From assembly GCA_002314775.1 (NCBI GenBank), contig DCHE01000038.1, positions 62,642 to 79,577 on the forward strand: a stretch of 16,936 nucleotides of DNA. Reading direction: 5' to 3'. The translations under genes and the position numbers were made by a program. The notes under the pieces were generated by a model. It was not told where the DNA came from. It made no database searches and saw only the letters and a list, made by a program, of their open reading frames with translations. Of the stretch, positions 7,392 to 14,902 are shown piece by piece (position 1 is the first letter of the stretch; each line of letters opens with the position of its first letter). This stretch comes from Lachnospiraceae bacterium UBA1760 (lineage in GTDB: Bacteria; Bacillota; Clostridia; Lachnospirales; Lachnospiraceae).

Positions 7392-7465
7392 GGCCAAGAC
7401 TTGACAATAAATGTGATAAAATGGCATTTATTACGCAGTGTAAACTGAATATTAAGAATATTTTA

Positions 7466-7492
7466 TTAGCACTCACTACAAATGAGTGCTAA
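7466..7492 (+). promoter_or_regulatory. CIRCE operator (HrcA binding site)
   Basis: A perfect match to the consensus: TTAGCACTC (7466-7474), nine bases ACTACAAAT, GAGTGCTAA (7484-7492). CIRCE is the operator of the heat-shock repressor HrcA, classically at groESL and the hrcA-grpE-dnaK operon. Here it stands before htpG and ends 6 bases upstream of the -35 element, rather than overlapping the transcription start or leader as is common. Confidence 0.96.
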
Positions 7493-7498
7493 TTTTTC

Positions 7499-7527
7499 TT
7501 GACTTTTTTCCGATTGAGTATTATTAT
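7499..7527 (+). promoter_or_regulatory. htpG promoter
   Basis: TTGACT at 7499-7504 and TATTAT at 7522-7527 with a 17-base spacer. The predicted start near 7534 gives a leader of about 75 bases. The adjacent CIRCE element implies control by HrcA. A TTGACA at 7401-7406 lies further upstream but has no convincing -10 partner. Confidence 0.75.
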
Positions 7528-7609
7528 ACATTGTAGCAGGAAAAGGTACATTTGATAGTTGCTGAATCAGATGGCCTTATAAATATATTAAGAAAAGGAT
7601 GATGTAAAG

Positions 7610-9568
7610 ATGGCAGCAAAAGGTAGTTTAACAATTAACAGTGAGAATATTTTCCCTATTATCAAAAAGTGGTTATATTCAGATCATGATATATTCGCAA
7701 GAGAGCTTATCTCTAACGGATGCGATGCGATTACAAAGCTTAAGAAGCTTTCAATAATGGGAGAGTATGACGAACCAGATAATGAGAAGTACAAGGTTAC
7801 AGTATTTGCAAGTGCAAAGGATAAGACACTTACATTTGTAGATAATGGTCTTGGAATGGATAGCGAGGAGATTGAGAAGTACATCAATCAGATTGCATTT
7901 TCAGGTGCAACGGACTTTCTTTCAAAGTACAAGGATAAGGCAAGCAGCGAGCAGATTATCGGTCACTTCGGACTTGGTTTTTACTCAGCATTTATGGTAG
8001 CGGACAAGGTTACAATTGAGTCGCTTTCATATAAGAAGGATGCAAAGCCAGTTTACTGGGAGTGCGATGGCGGTACAGAGTACGAGATGAGCGAGGGTGA
8101 TTACTCTGAGAGAGGTACAAGAATCACACTTTACCTTGCTGAGGATAGCTACGAGTTTTCTAATGAATACAGAATTCGTGAGATAATCGAGAAGTACTGT
8201 GCATTCATGCCATATGAGATTTATCTTATCAACGAAGATACAGCTAAAGAAATTGACGACGAGATAGAGGCTGAGGCAGAGATATCTGAGGAGGATGAGC
8301 TCATCGGTGATACAGCTTCTAAGGAGGAAAAGGAAGACAAGGCTGAGGATAAAAAGGATAAGAAGCCTGAACCAAAGCCATTAAATGATACTAATCCACT
8401 CTGGATGAAGACTCCATCGGAGTGTACTGATGAGGAGTATAAGGATTTCTTCCAGAAGGTATTCCTTGATTTCAAGGAGCCACTTTTCTGGATTCACCTT
8501 AATATGGATTACCCATTTAACTTAAAGGGAATTCTTTACTTCCCTAAGATTAACACAAACTACGAGCAGCTTGAGGGCAAGGTTAAGCTTTTCAATAATC
8601 AGGTATTCGTAGCTGACAATATCAAGGAGGTAATTCCAGAATTCCTTCTCACACTTAAGGGTGTAATTGACTGCCCTGACCTTCCACTCAATGTTTCACG
8701 TTCTGCACTTCAGAATGATGGCTTCGTAAAGAAGATTTCAGACTATATTACTAAGAAGGTAGCCGACAAGCTCATTGGAATGTGCAAGACTGAGAGAGAG
8801 CGTTACGAGGGTTACTGGGATGACCTTAGTCCATTTATCAAGTTTGGATGTCTCAAGGATCAGAAGTTCAACGAGAAGATGACAGACTATATGCTTTTCA
8901 AGAATCTCGAGGGTAAGTACATCACACTTCCAGATTATCTTGAGGCAGGAAAAGAAAAGTATGAGAATAAGGTATTCTATGTGACAGACGAGGAGTGCCA
9001 GGCTCAGTACGTTAAGATGTTCAAGGAGGAGGGCATGGATGCCGTATATCTTACCCACAACATCGATAACGCATACATTACCAGTCTTGAAGCTAAGGAT
9101 GAGAAGATTAAATTCCTCAGAATAGATTCAGATGTAAATGACAACTTCGCAGGGGAGCCTCTTACAGAGGAGCAGACTAAGGAGTATACAGATAAGCTTA
9201 CTGAGACCTTCAAGAAGGCTCTTGGTAATGACAAGCTTAGTCTTAAGGTTGAGTCTCTTAAGGATGCTGAGATTTCTTCAATGATTACTCAGTCCGAGGA
9301 GGCAAGACGTATGGCTGATATGATGAAGCTGTACCAGATGGGCATGATGCCAGGTATGGACTTCGGTCAGAACGCAGAAACTCTGGTATTAAATGCAAAC
9401 AACGAGCTTGTAAAGTTTGTTCTTGATAATCCAGAGGGTGAAAACACAGAGCTTATCTGTAAGCAGCTTTATGATCTTGCAGTACTTGCAAATCATCCGC
9501 TTTCAGCAGAAGCACTTACAGAATTTGTAGCAAGAAGCAATAAGGTTCTTAAGATTCTTGCAAAATAA
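7610..9568 (+). CDS. htpG: Molecular chaperone HtpG (bacterial Hsp90)
   Basis: ATP-dependent cytosolic dimeric chaperone of the GHKL ATPase superfamily, 652 residues. The N-terminal ATPase shows ELISNGCDA at 32-40 (catalytic E32, Mg-binding N36; the usual form is ELISNASDA), DNGLGM at 78-83, GHFGLGFYSA at 118-127 (the lid/glycine motif) and GT at 169-170. The middle domain carries LPLNVSR, with R364 as the conserved ATP-contacting arginine. Between them, at about 211-259, is an unusually long stretch rich in E, D and K. The C-terminal dimerisation domain is complete and ends AKxLAK-like without MEEVD, as expected in bacteria. The ATG is 11 bases after AAAGG (7594-7598). The gene is monocistronic: CIRCE and a promoter upstream, a terminator downstream. 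Confidence 0.97.
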   Translation: MAAKGSLTINSENIFPIIKKWLYSDHDIFARELISNGCDAITKLKKLSIMGEYDEPDNEKYKVTVFASAKDKTLTFVDNGLGMDSEEIEKYINQIAFSGATDFLSKYKDKASSEQIIGHFGLGFYSAFMVADKVTIESLSYKKDAKPVYWECDGGTEYEMSEGDYSERGTRITLYLAEDSYEFSNEYRIREIIEKYCAFMPYEIYLINEDTAKEIDDEIEAEAEISEEDELIGDTASKEEKEDKAEDKKDKKPEPKPLNDTNPLWMKTPSECTDEEYKDFFQKVFLDFKEPLFWIHLNMDYPFNLKGILYFPKINTNYEQLEGKVKLFNNQVFVADNIKEVIPEFLLTLKGVIDCPDLPLNVSRSALQNDGFVKKISDYITKKVADKLIGMCKTERERYEGYWDDLSPFIKFGCLKDQKFNEKMTDYMLFKNLEGKYITLPDYLEAGKEKYENKVFYVTDEECQAQYVKMFKEEGMDAVYLTHNIDNAYITSLEAKDEKIKFLRIDSDVNDNFAGEPLTEEQTKEYTDKLTETFKKALGNDKLSLKVESLKDAEISSMITQSEEARRMADMMKLYQMGMMPGMDFGQNAETLVLNANNELVKFVLDNPEGENTELICKQLYDLAVLANHPLSAEALTEFVARSNKVLKILAK

Positions 9569-9609
9569 TTAGTCCTTTCGCAATAATTAGGCTGAAAAAA
9601 CAGCCATAT

Positions 9610-9657
9610 ACAAGACCGTAGGTAGCAATTAAGCTTCATACGGTCTTGTTTTTTATT
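9610..9657 (+). terminator. Rho-independent terminator of htpG
   Basis: An 11-bp stem ACAAGACCGTA (9610-9620) pairs with 9639-9649 around an 18-base loop and is followed directly by a run of T (9650-9654, then ATTT). It lies 41 bases after the htpG stop. Confidence 0.85.
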
Positions 9658-9702
9658 TCAAAATCAATAGTGGCAGGCTTAAACTATATATCGAATATTG
9701 AT

Positions 9703-9731
9703 TTGACTTGATTAGAAGGTGCATTTATGAT
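9703..9731 (+). promoter_or_regulatory. Promoter of the glycosyltransferase gene
   Basis: TTGACT at 9703-9708 and TATGAT at 9726-9731 with a 17-base spacer. The leader would be about 50 bases, containing GAAGGGG just before the start codon. Confidence 0.65.
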
Positions 9732-9786
9732 AAAACAAAAAATGATGATGCAGATGGAATATTACTAGTGTTGAAGGGGTATTAAG

Positions 9787-10758
9787 ATGGACAAAATAGC
9801 TGTATTAATTCCTTGCTATAATGAAAGCAAGACAATTGAGAAGGTTGTAACAGACTTTAGAAAAGTATTGCCGGAAGCAGTTATATATGTATACGATAAT
9901 AATTCTACAGATGGGACTGACAAAATTGCAGAGGCAGCAGGTGCGGTTGTAAGATACGAGTATCAGCAGGGAAAAGGTAATGTTATTCGTAGAATGTTTA
10001 GAGATATTGATGCCGAATGTTATATTATGACTGATGGTGATGATACCTACCCTGCGGAATATGCACCAGATATGGTAAGTAAGATATTGGATAGAAACGT
10101 TGATATGGTTGTTGGGGATAGACTTTCCTCGACATATTTTGAAGAAAATAAAAGACCATTCCATAACTTTGGAAATTCAATTGTTCGTTGGAGCATTAAT
10201 ATGCTTTTTAGGAGCGATATAAAAGATATAATGACCGGGTATAGAGCTTTTTCATATCAGTTTGTTAAGACATTTCCAGTCTTATCAAAAGGGTTTGAGA
10301 TAGAGACAGAAATGAGTATTCATGCCATAGATAAGAATATGTTTGTGGAAAATGTAATTATAGATTATAGGGATCGTCCAGAGGGAAGTGAATCAAAGCT
10401 TAACACATACTCAGATGGATTTAAGGTTATTAGGACAATTATAAGATTATTTAAGAATTATAAACCAATGACCTTTTTTGGTATTATTTCAGCAATGTTA
10501 GTCATTTTATCTGCTGTATTTTTTATTCCTGTTGCTATAGACTATGCCAATACTGGCCTGGTCGAAAGGTTTCCAACATTGATTGTATGTGGGTTTGTTG
10601 TTATGGCAGCTTTGCAGTCATTATTCACAGGGATAATGCTACAATCTATTATTCAGAAGAATAAGCATGATTTTGAGATGCGACTTATGGAGGTAATGGA
10701 TAACAAAAAAAGATATAATCAAAAGGATAATCGAATTGCAAATTCTGAGGATAGTTAA
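9787..10758 (+). CDS. Family 2 glycosyltransferase, polyprenyl-phosphate type, membrane-anchored
   Basis: A 323-residue GT-A fold glycosyltransferase. Visible: the nucleotide-binding start VLIPCYNESKTIEKVV (7-22), DNNSTDGT (37-44), QGKGNVIRRMF (61-71), the metal-binding DGDDTYP (83-89) and DIMTGYRAF (147-155). Two hydrophobic helices follow at about 229-250 and 264-287, then a basic tail. This layout is that of dolichol-phosphate-mannose-synthase-like enzymes, which move a sugar from a nucleotide donor to a lipid phosphate on the cytoplasmic side. The sugar and acceptor cannot be told from sequence. The ATG follows GAAGGGG at 9773-9779. It has its own promoter and a strong terminator, and no cell-wall or polysaccharide genes lie next to it, so the pathway is open. 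Its codon use looks somewhat more A/T-rich (frequent ATA, TTA) than htpG and cysS, which may only reflect lower expression. Confidence 0.88.
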   Translation: MDKIAVLIPCYNESKTIEKVVTDFRKVLPEAVIYVYDNNSTDGTDKIAEAAGAVVRYEYQQGKGNVIRRMFRDIDAECYIMTDGDDTYPAEYAPDMVSKILDRNVDMVVGDRLSSTYFEENKRPFHNFGNSIVRWSINMLFRSDIKDIMTGYRAFSYQFVKTFPVLSKGFEIETEMSIHAIDKNMFVENVIIDYRDRPEGSESKLNTYSDGFKVIRTIIRLFKNYKPMTFFGIISAMLVILSAVFFIPVAIDYANTGLVERFPTLIVCGFVVMAALQSLFTGIMLQSIIQKNKHDFEMRLMEVMDNKKRYNQKDNRIANSEDS

Positions 10759-10772
10759 TTCATTTTACATGA

Positions 10773-10816
10773 AAAAATGGGGGCTGTAAAAAAAGAGTTT
10801 TACAGCCCCCATTTTT
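10773..10816. terminator. Strong symmetric terminator
   Basis: A perfect 19-bp stem (10773-10791 with 10798-10816) with the GC core GGGGGCTGT/ACAGCCCCC and a 6-base loop. The A-run upstream and T-run downstream are part of the stem, so it could stop transcription in both directions. It begins 15 bases after the glycosyltransferase stop. Confidence 0.93.
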
Positions 10817-10853
10817 ATACGCATGAATTCGGAAATTAGTATAGTTAAATTAG

Positions 10854-10882
10854 TTGACTTTTTTGGGCTTTTAATATATCTT
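10854..10882 (+). promoter_or_regulatory. Possible cysS operon promoter
   Basis: TTGACT at 10854-10859 has a weak -10 candidate TATCTT at 10877-10882 with a 17-base spacer. The leader to cysS would be about 110 bases. I looked for T-box landmarks common before cysS genes and saw no conserved antiterminator motif or terminator hairpin in it. Confidence 0.4.
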
Positions 10883-10999
10883 TACTTTGAATATCTATGT
10901 GTAAATGATACTGATATCAATACATCGAAAAGGTATGTGAAGATATCCGTTAAAATACAGACAATATAAAATCCGACAGAGGAAGGAAGAGAATATAAG

Positions 11000-12418
11000 A
11001 TGAAGATACTTAACACATTAACTAAGAAAAAGGAAGAGTTTAAGCCGATTAATGAAGGAAAGGTTGGAATCTATGTTTGTGGACCTACAGTATATGATTT
11101 CATTCATATCGGAAATGCAAGACCTATGATAGTATTCGATACATTAAGAAGATATCTTGAGTACAGAGGCTACGAGGTTAATTACGTATCTAACTTCACT
11201 GACGTTGATGATAAGATAATAAAGAGAGCAAATGAAGAGGGCGTTGAATCAAAGGTTATCTCAGAGAGATATATCGCTGAGTGTAAGAAGGATATGGAGA
11301 GTCTAAATGTAAGACCTGCAACAACACATCCAAAGGCAACAGAGGAAATCCCTGATATGATAGAGATGGTTAAAACACTTATCGAGAAGGGTCATGCCTA
11401 TGAGAAGAATGGAACAGTTTACTTCAGAACAAGAAGCTTTGAGTCTTATGGAAAGCTCTCACACAAGAATATTGATGACCTTGAGTCAGGACACAGAGCA
11501 GACAACCATCAGTTAAAGGTTTCAGGTGAGGATGAGAAGGAGGATGGACTTGATTTCGTTCTCTGGAAGCCAAAGAAGGAGGGTGAGCCATCATGGGAGT
11601 CACCATGGGGCGATGGCCGACCAGGCTGGCATCTCGAGTGTTCAGTTATGTCTAAGAAGTACATCGGTGATGTAATCGATATTCATGCAGGTGGAGAGGA
11701 TTTAATCTTCCCACACCATGAGAATGAAATTGCTCAGTCAGAGGCTGCAAATGATAAGGAATTTGCAAGATACTGGATGCACAATGGTTTCTTAAAGATT
11801 AATAATGAGAAGATGTCTAAGTCTCTTGGCAATTTCTTTACAGTTAGAGAAATCGGTGAGAAGTATGACCTTCAGGTTATCAGATTCTTCATGCTTAGTG
11901 CTCACTACAGAAGTCCACTCAACTTCTCAGAGGAGTTAGTAGCTTCAAGTAAGAACGGCTTAGAGAGAATTGTAACTGCTGCCACAAAGCTTAAGGAGGC
12001 AGCTGGAAAGAACACTGAGGCGGAGCTTACTGCTGAAGAGAAGGAGCTTATTAGTAAGCTTCCTGAGTTCGAGGAAAAGTTTGATAATGCAATGGATGAT
12101 GATCTTAATACAGCTGACGCAATATCTGCACTTTTCGAGTTTGTTAAGTTTGCAAATACTAATGTAAAGGAAGAGTCGACAGGCTCATTTGCAAAGGAAA
12201 TATATGATTTACTTGCAAAGCTCTCAGAGGTACTTGGTATTATTATTGAGAAGAAGGAAGAAATTCTTGATTCAGAGATCGAGGCACTCATTGAGGAGAG
12301 AAAGAATGCAAGAAAAGAGAAAAATTTTGCAAGAGCTGACGAGATTAGAAATCTTCTTCTTGAGCAGGGAATCGTTCTTGAGGATACAAGAGAAGGAGTA
12401 AAATGGAAGAGAGTATAG
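11000..12418 (+). CDS. cysS: Cysteinyl-tRNA synthetase
   Basis: Class I aminoacyl-tRNA synthetase that charges tRNA-Cys, a zinc-dependent cytosolic monomer. The 472 residues match the family. Visible: zinc ligands C27 (in YVCGPTVYD), C214 (in WHLECSVM), H239 and E243 (in FPHHENEIA); the HIGH-type signature HIGN at 36-39; and KMSKS at 271-275. The C-terminal anticodon-binding region follows and ends near residue 472. The start has AGGAAGGAAGAG at 10979-10991. The last 16 bases overlap the start of mrnC, whose ribosome site (AAGGAG) lies within the cysS end. It is first in a cysS-mrnC-rlmB-sigH cluster, the same order as Bacillus. Confidence 0.98.
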   Translation: MKILNTLTKKKEEFKPINEGKVGIYVCGPTVYDFIHIGNARPMIVFDTLRRYLEYRGYEVNYVSNFTDVDDKIIKRANEEGVESKVISERYIAECKKDMESLNVRPATTHPKATEEIPDMIEMVKTLIEKGHAYEKNGTVYFRTRSFESYGKLSHKNIDDLESGHRADNHQLKVSGEDEKEDGLDFVLWKPKKEGEPSWESPWGDGRPGWHLECSVMSKKYIGDVIDIHAGGEDLIFPHHENEIAQSEAANDKEFARYWMHNGFLKINNEKMSKSLGNFFTVREIGEKYDLQVIRFFMLSAHYRSPLNFSEELVASSKNGLERIVTAATKLKEAAGKNTEAELTAEEKELISKLPEFEEKFDNAMDDDLNTADAISALFEFVKFANTNVKEESTGSFAKEIYDLLAKLSEVLGIIIEKKEEILDSEIEALIEERKNARKEKNFARADEIRNLLLEQGIVLEDTREGVKWKRV

Positions 12419-12834
12419 AAAAGGTGATAAGTAAGGAGACTGCAAAGGAAACCTGCATGAATCCTTATCAGTATTCACCGCTTGCGCTTGCATATATTGG
12501 AGACAGCGTGTTTGATCTTCTTGTCAAGACACATTTTGTGCTTAAGAAGAATATGCAGGCTGAGAAGTATCATAAGGCAGTGACAGAGATAGTTAAGGCG
12601 AAGAGCCAGGCAAAATTTGTGGAGGAAATCAAGGATTCTCTCACAGAGGATGAGCTTGATATATATAAGCGAGGCCGTAATCAGACAACTCACAGTAAGG
12701 CGAAGAACGCCAGCATGAGTGAATATAGAAGAGCTACAGGCTTTGAGGCACTTGTTGGTTATCTGTATCTTTCAGGCAAAAAGGAGAGGCTTGATTATCT
12801 GATGGACAGACTATTTGCTATGTTTGATGCCTAG
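12403..12834 (+). CDS. mrnC: Mini-ribonuclease III
   Basis: An RNase III-like endonuclease that lacks a double-stranded-RNA-binding domain and, in Bacillus, matures 23S rRNA ends. At 143 residues it has the expected length. The catalytic fold shows YSPLALAYIGDSVFDLLV (24-41) with metal-binding D34, then RGRNQTTHSKAKNAS (90-104) and YRRATGFEALVGYLYL (108-123) with E115. The start is supported by AAGGAG a few bases upstream inside cysS and by the conserved length. It overlaps cysS by 16 bases in another frame, which points to translational coupling. Its association with cysS and rlmB is a known Firmicute arrangement. Confidence 0.95.
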   Translation: MEESIEKVISKETAKETCMNPYQYSPLALAYIGDSVFDLLVKTHFVLKKNMQAEKYHKAVTEIVKAKSQAKFVEEIKDSLTEDELDIYKRGRNQTTHSKAKNASMSEYRRATGFEALVGYLYLSGKKERLDYLMDRLFAMFDA

Positions 12835-12837
12835 GAT

Positions 12838-12874
12838 TTTTAACAGAGACATTAATAGGGAATTTTAACAGAGA
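12838..12874. repeat. 12-bp direct repeat between mrnC and rlmB
   Basis: TTTTAACAGAGA occurs at 12838-12849 and again at 12863-12874, a 25-base period, in the 59-base gap between mrnC and rlmB. Confidence 0.8.
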
Positions 12875-12893
12875 TTTTGATAAAGGTAATAAA

Positions 12894-13664
12894 ATGTCAG
12901 AAGAATTAGAATTAAAAAACGAGAAAACAGAAAATGAAAACCACATCGAGGGAAGAAACGCAGTCCTTGAAGCATACCGTTCGGGAAAGACAGTTGATAA
13001 GCTTTATATCCAGGATGGACTTAGAGATAGCGTAATTGCATCAATCCTTAGAGAGGCAAAAAAGAAGGACACCATCATAAGCTTTATTTCAAAGCAAAAG
13101 CTTGACCAGATGTCTGATACAGGAAAGCACCAGGGCGTTATTGCAATGTGCTCCTCATATGAGTATTCAGAGATGGAGGATATATTTGCACTTGCCGAAA
13201 ATAAGGGCGAGGATCCATTTGTAATCATATTAGATGAACTCGAGGACCCACATAACCTTGGCGCAATCATAAGAACAGCAAATCTGTGTGGAGCGCATGG
13301 AGTTATTATTCCAAAGAGAAGAGCAGTTGGACTTACCTCAACGGTTGTTAAGGCAAGTGCAGGAGCGCTAAACTACACACCAGTAGTAAAGGTTACCAAT
13401 ATCTCAAAAACAATCGAGGAGCTGAAGGAAAGAGGACTCTGGTTTGCCTGCGCTGATATGGGCGGAGAGGTTATGTACAAGGCAAATCTTACAGGACCAA
13501 TCGGGCTTGTTATCGGAAATGAGGGAAGTGGTGTATCAAGACTTGTTAAGGAAAAGTGTGACTACATCGTATCAATTCCTATGAAGGGCGATATTGACTC
13601 ATTAAATGCATCAGTTGCCTGTGGCGTACTGGCATACGAAATTGTGAGACAGAGAATGAAGTAG
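12894..13664 (+). CDS. rlmB: 23S rRNA 2'-O-methyltransferase RlmB/TrmH family
   Basis: A SPOUT (trefoil-knot) methyltransferase of the SpoU/TrmH class that 2'-O-methylates RNA with S-adenosylmethionine; the RlmB branch modifies G2251 of 23S rRNA (E. coli numbering). At 256 residues it has an N-terminal L30e-like substrate-binding part (HIEGRNAVLEAYRSG at 17-31) and the three SPOUT motifs: LDELEDPHNLGAIIRTAN (113-130), LVIGNEGSGV (205-214) and IPMKGDIDSLNASVACGVL (228-246). The ATG follows AAAGG at 12882-12886. The first ~16 residues are acidic and variable. The family also contains YacO/TrmH-type paralogues, so the exact target nucleotide is inferred from the mrnC/cysS context. Confidence 0.92.
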   Translation: MSEELELKNEKTENENHIEGRNAVLEAYRSGKTVDKLYIQDGLRDSVIASILREAKKKDTIISFISKQKLDQMSDTGKHQGVIAMCSSYEYSEMEDIFALAENKGEDPFVIILDELEDPHNLGAIIRTANLCGAHGVIIPKRRAVGLTSTVVKASAGALNYTPVVKVTNISKTIEELKERGLWFACADMGGEVMYKANLTGPIGLVIGNEGSGVSRLVKEKCDYIVSIPMKGDIDSLNASVACGVLAYEIVRQRMK

Positions 13665-13677
13665 ACCGGAGTTTGTT

Positions 13678-14274
13678 ATGGAAAAGTTATGTGAGAAGGA
13701 TGATAAGGAATTAGTTCATCTGGCAAGGACGGGGGATAGTGTGGCAGAGGAATTTCTGCTCAAAAAATACATACCGCTTGTGAATAAAGAAATCCGTTTT
13801 CTCTATATTGTGGGAGCTGAGGACAAGGATTTACTTCAGGAGGGTATGATTGGTCTCATGAAGGCAATAAGAAACTATGATGAGGAGGGTGAGGCTTCCT
13901 TTATGACATTTGCTTCTCTTTGCATCAGAAGACAGACAAGAACTGCAATCACTGCTTCGAACAGAAAGAAGCATGCACCATTAAATGAATATACCTCAAT
14001 CTATCAGGAGAGCGAGGAGGACGGAAATGATTCCATGCTCATAAATGCAATCGAAAACAGCTATTCCGCTGATCCAGAAAAGCTTGTTTTAGATGCGGAG
14101 AAGATGGAGGAGATTCTGAAGAAGATAGAGGAGCGCCTTTCACCGTTTGAAAAGAAGGTGTTCAGACTATACGCCGACGGTCTTTCCTACGCTGACATAG
14201 GAAGAAGACTGGGAAAAGAGGAGAAGTCGATAAACAACGCTTTGACTCGAATTAAAGCAAAGCTGAGGGCATAG
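13678..14274 (+). CDS. sigH: RNA polymerase sigma factor SigH (sigma-70 family)
   Basis: A 198-residue sigma factor that resembles Bacillus SigH across its length and shares its genomic place. Region 2 (about 25-92) contains GAEDKDLLQEGMIGLMKAIR (46-65) and ASFMTFASLCIRRQ (73-86), the core-binding and -10-recognition helices. Region 4 (about 153-197) has the helix-turn-helix DGLSYADIGRRLGKEEKSIN (167-186) and ends RIKAKLRA. In Bacillus, SigH drives transition-state and early sporulation genes; whether this host sporulates cannot be judged here. It begins 13 bases after rlmB with CGGAG at 13668-13672, so it is in the same operon. The rae1/yacP gene usual between them in Bacillus is missing. 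Confidence 0.93.
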   Translation: MEKLCEKDDKELVHLARTGDSVAEEFLLKKYIPLVNKEIRFLYIVGAEDKDLLQEGMIGLMKAIRNYDEEGEASFMTFASLCIRRQTRTAITASNRKKHAPLNEYTSIYQESEEDGNDSMLINAIENSYSADPEKLVLDAEKMEEILKKIEERLSPFEKKVFRLYADGLSYADIGRRLGKEEKSINNALTRIKAKLRA

Positions 14275-14299
14275 CATATACATTTTTTAAGGAGAACCT

Positions 14300-14869
14300 A
14301 TGAAACTTTGGACCATTCAGAGAAAAACTGTATTAGACACAATAATGAATACTGGCATTTGGGTGCCTGATTTCGAAAAAAGCAAGTACCGCGATGAAAT
14401 TCCTGGCTTTAAGGAAAATTATGATTTCATCCTGGACTGCTTTAATAAGGTGAATAGATGTAATAGTAAGGGTCTTGTATTCTGCTTTATGAAAAGAAGA
14501 AATGACGAGGTGTTCACTATCAATTCCATTAGCGATTTTGAATCCTTTTTAAACAACAATTACAAGGATTTAAGTAAAATGATTGACTATATTAATACAG
14601 AAGAATCAGTATTGCTAGAGCTAGATGTAGACACAAGCCTTTTCTATCCTATGCTCATCGAATTAAATGACTGGAACCTGATGGCTGTTGGTTATGAGCT
14701 ATTCCCATATCCAGAAGGGTATATTTCTGATTTGAAGAGACAGCTTAGTCAGGGCAAATTATCCCTTACAAGAGTTATGCCAACAAATGTAGTTCAGGCC
14801 CACATTCCATACATTAAATCTGAAGATATTGTAAATGCATATGATTTTCAGTTGACAACTGCTGAATAA
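14300..14869 (+). CDS. DUF3841-like protein of unknown function
   Basis: A 189-residue soluble protein. The N-terminus MKLWTIQ, a later VLLELDVDTSLF and a downstream WNLMAVGYELFP fit the pattern I recall for DUF3841, a family of unknown function; the central part diverges, so the call is moderate. The ATG has a strong AAGGAG at 14289-14294. It lies 25 bases after sigH with no hairpin between, so it may be the last gene of the cysS-sigH transcript. Its final codons contain a consensus promoter that reads into the tRNA gene. The function cannot be inferred from the context. Confidence 0.72.
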   Translation: MKLWTIQRKTVLDTIMNTGIWVPDFEKSKYRDEIPGFKENYDFILDCFNKVNRCNSKGLVFCFMKRRNDEVFTINSISDFESFLNNNYKDLSKMIDYINTEESVLLELDVDTSLFYPMLIELNDWNLMAVGYELFPYPEGYISDLKRQLSQGKLSLTRVMPTNVVQAHIPYIKSEDIVNAYDFQLTTAE

Positions 14870-14880
14870 TCTATTATTAT
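14852..14880 (+). promoter_or_regulatory. tRNA-Thr promoter inside the end of the DUF3841-like gene
   Basis: A perfect TTGACA at 14852-14857 and TATTAT at 14875-14880 with a 17-base spacer. The -35 and part of the spacer are coding sequence (stop codon at 14867-14869). Predicted transcription start is about 14886, right at a small hairpin (TAGTGC/GCACTA, 14885-14899). Confidence 0.8.
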
Positions 14881-14902
14881 ACTATAGTGCTTTGCACTAA
14901 AT

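Noticed and set aside
7401..7432. TTGACA at 7401 with inverted repeat AATAAATG/CATTTATT as promoter or terminator
   Set aside because: No acceptable -10 hexamer lies 16-18 bases downstream, and the stem has almost no GC pairs and no T-run, so neither role is supported.
8738..9058. Minus-strand 106-codon ORF inside htpG
   Set aside because: It lies wholly opposite a conserved chaperone gene and has no promoter, ribosome site or recognisable domain.
10817..10999. T-box riboswitch before cysS
   Set aside because: The gap is short and shows neither the conserved T-box/antiterminator sequence nor a terminator hairpin between the putative promoter and cysS.
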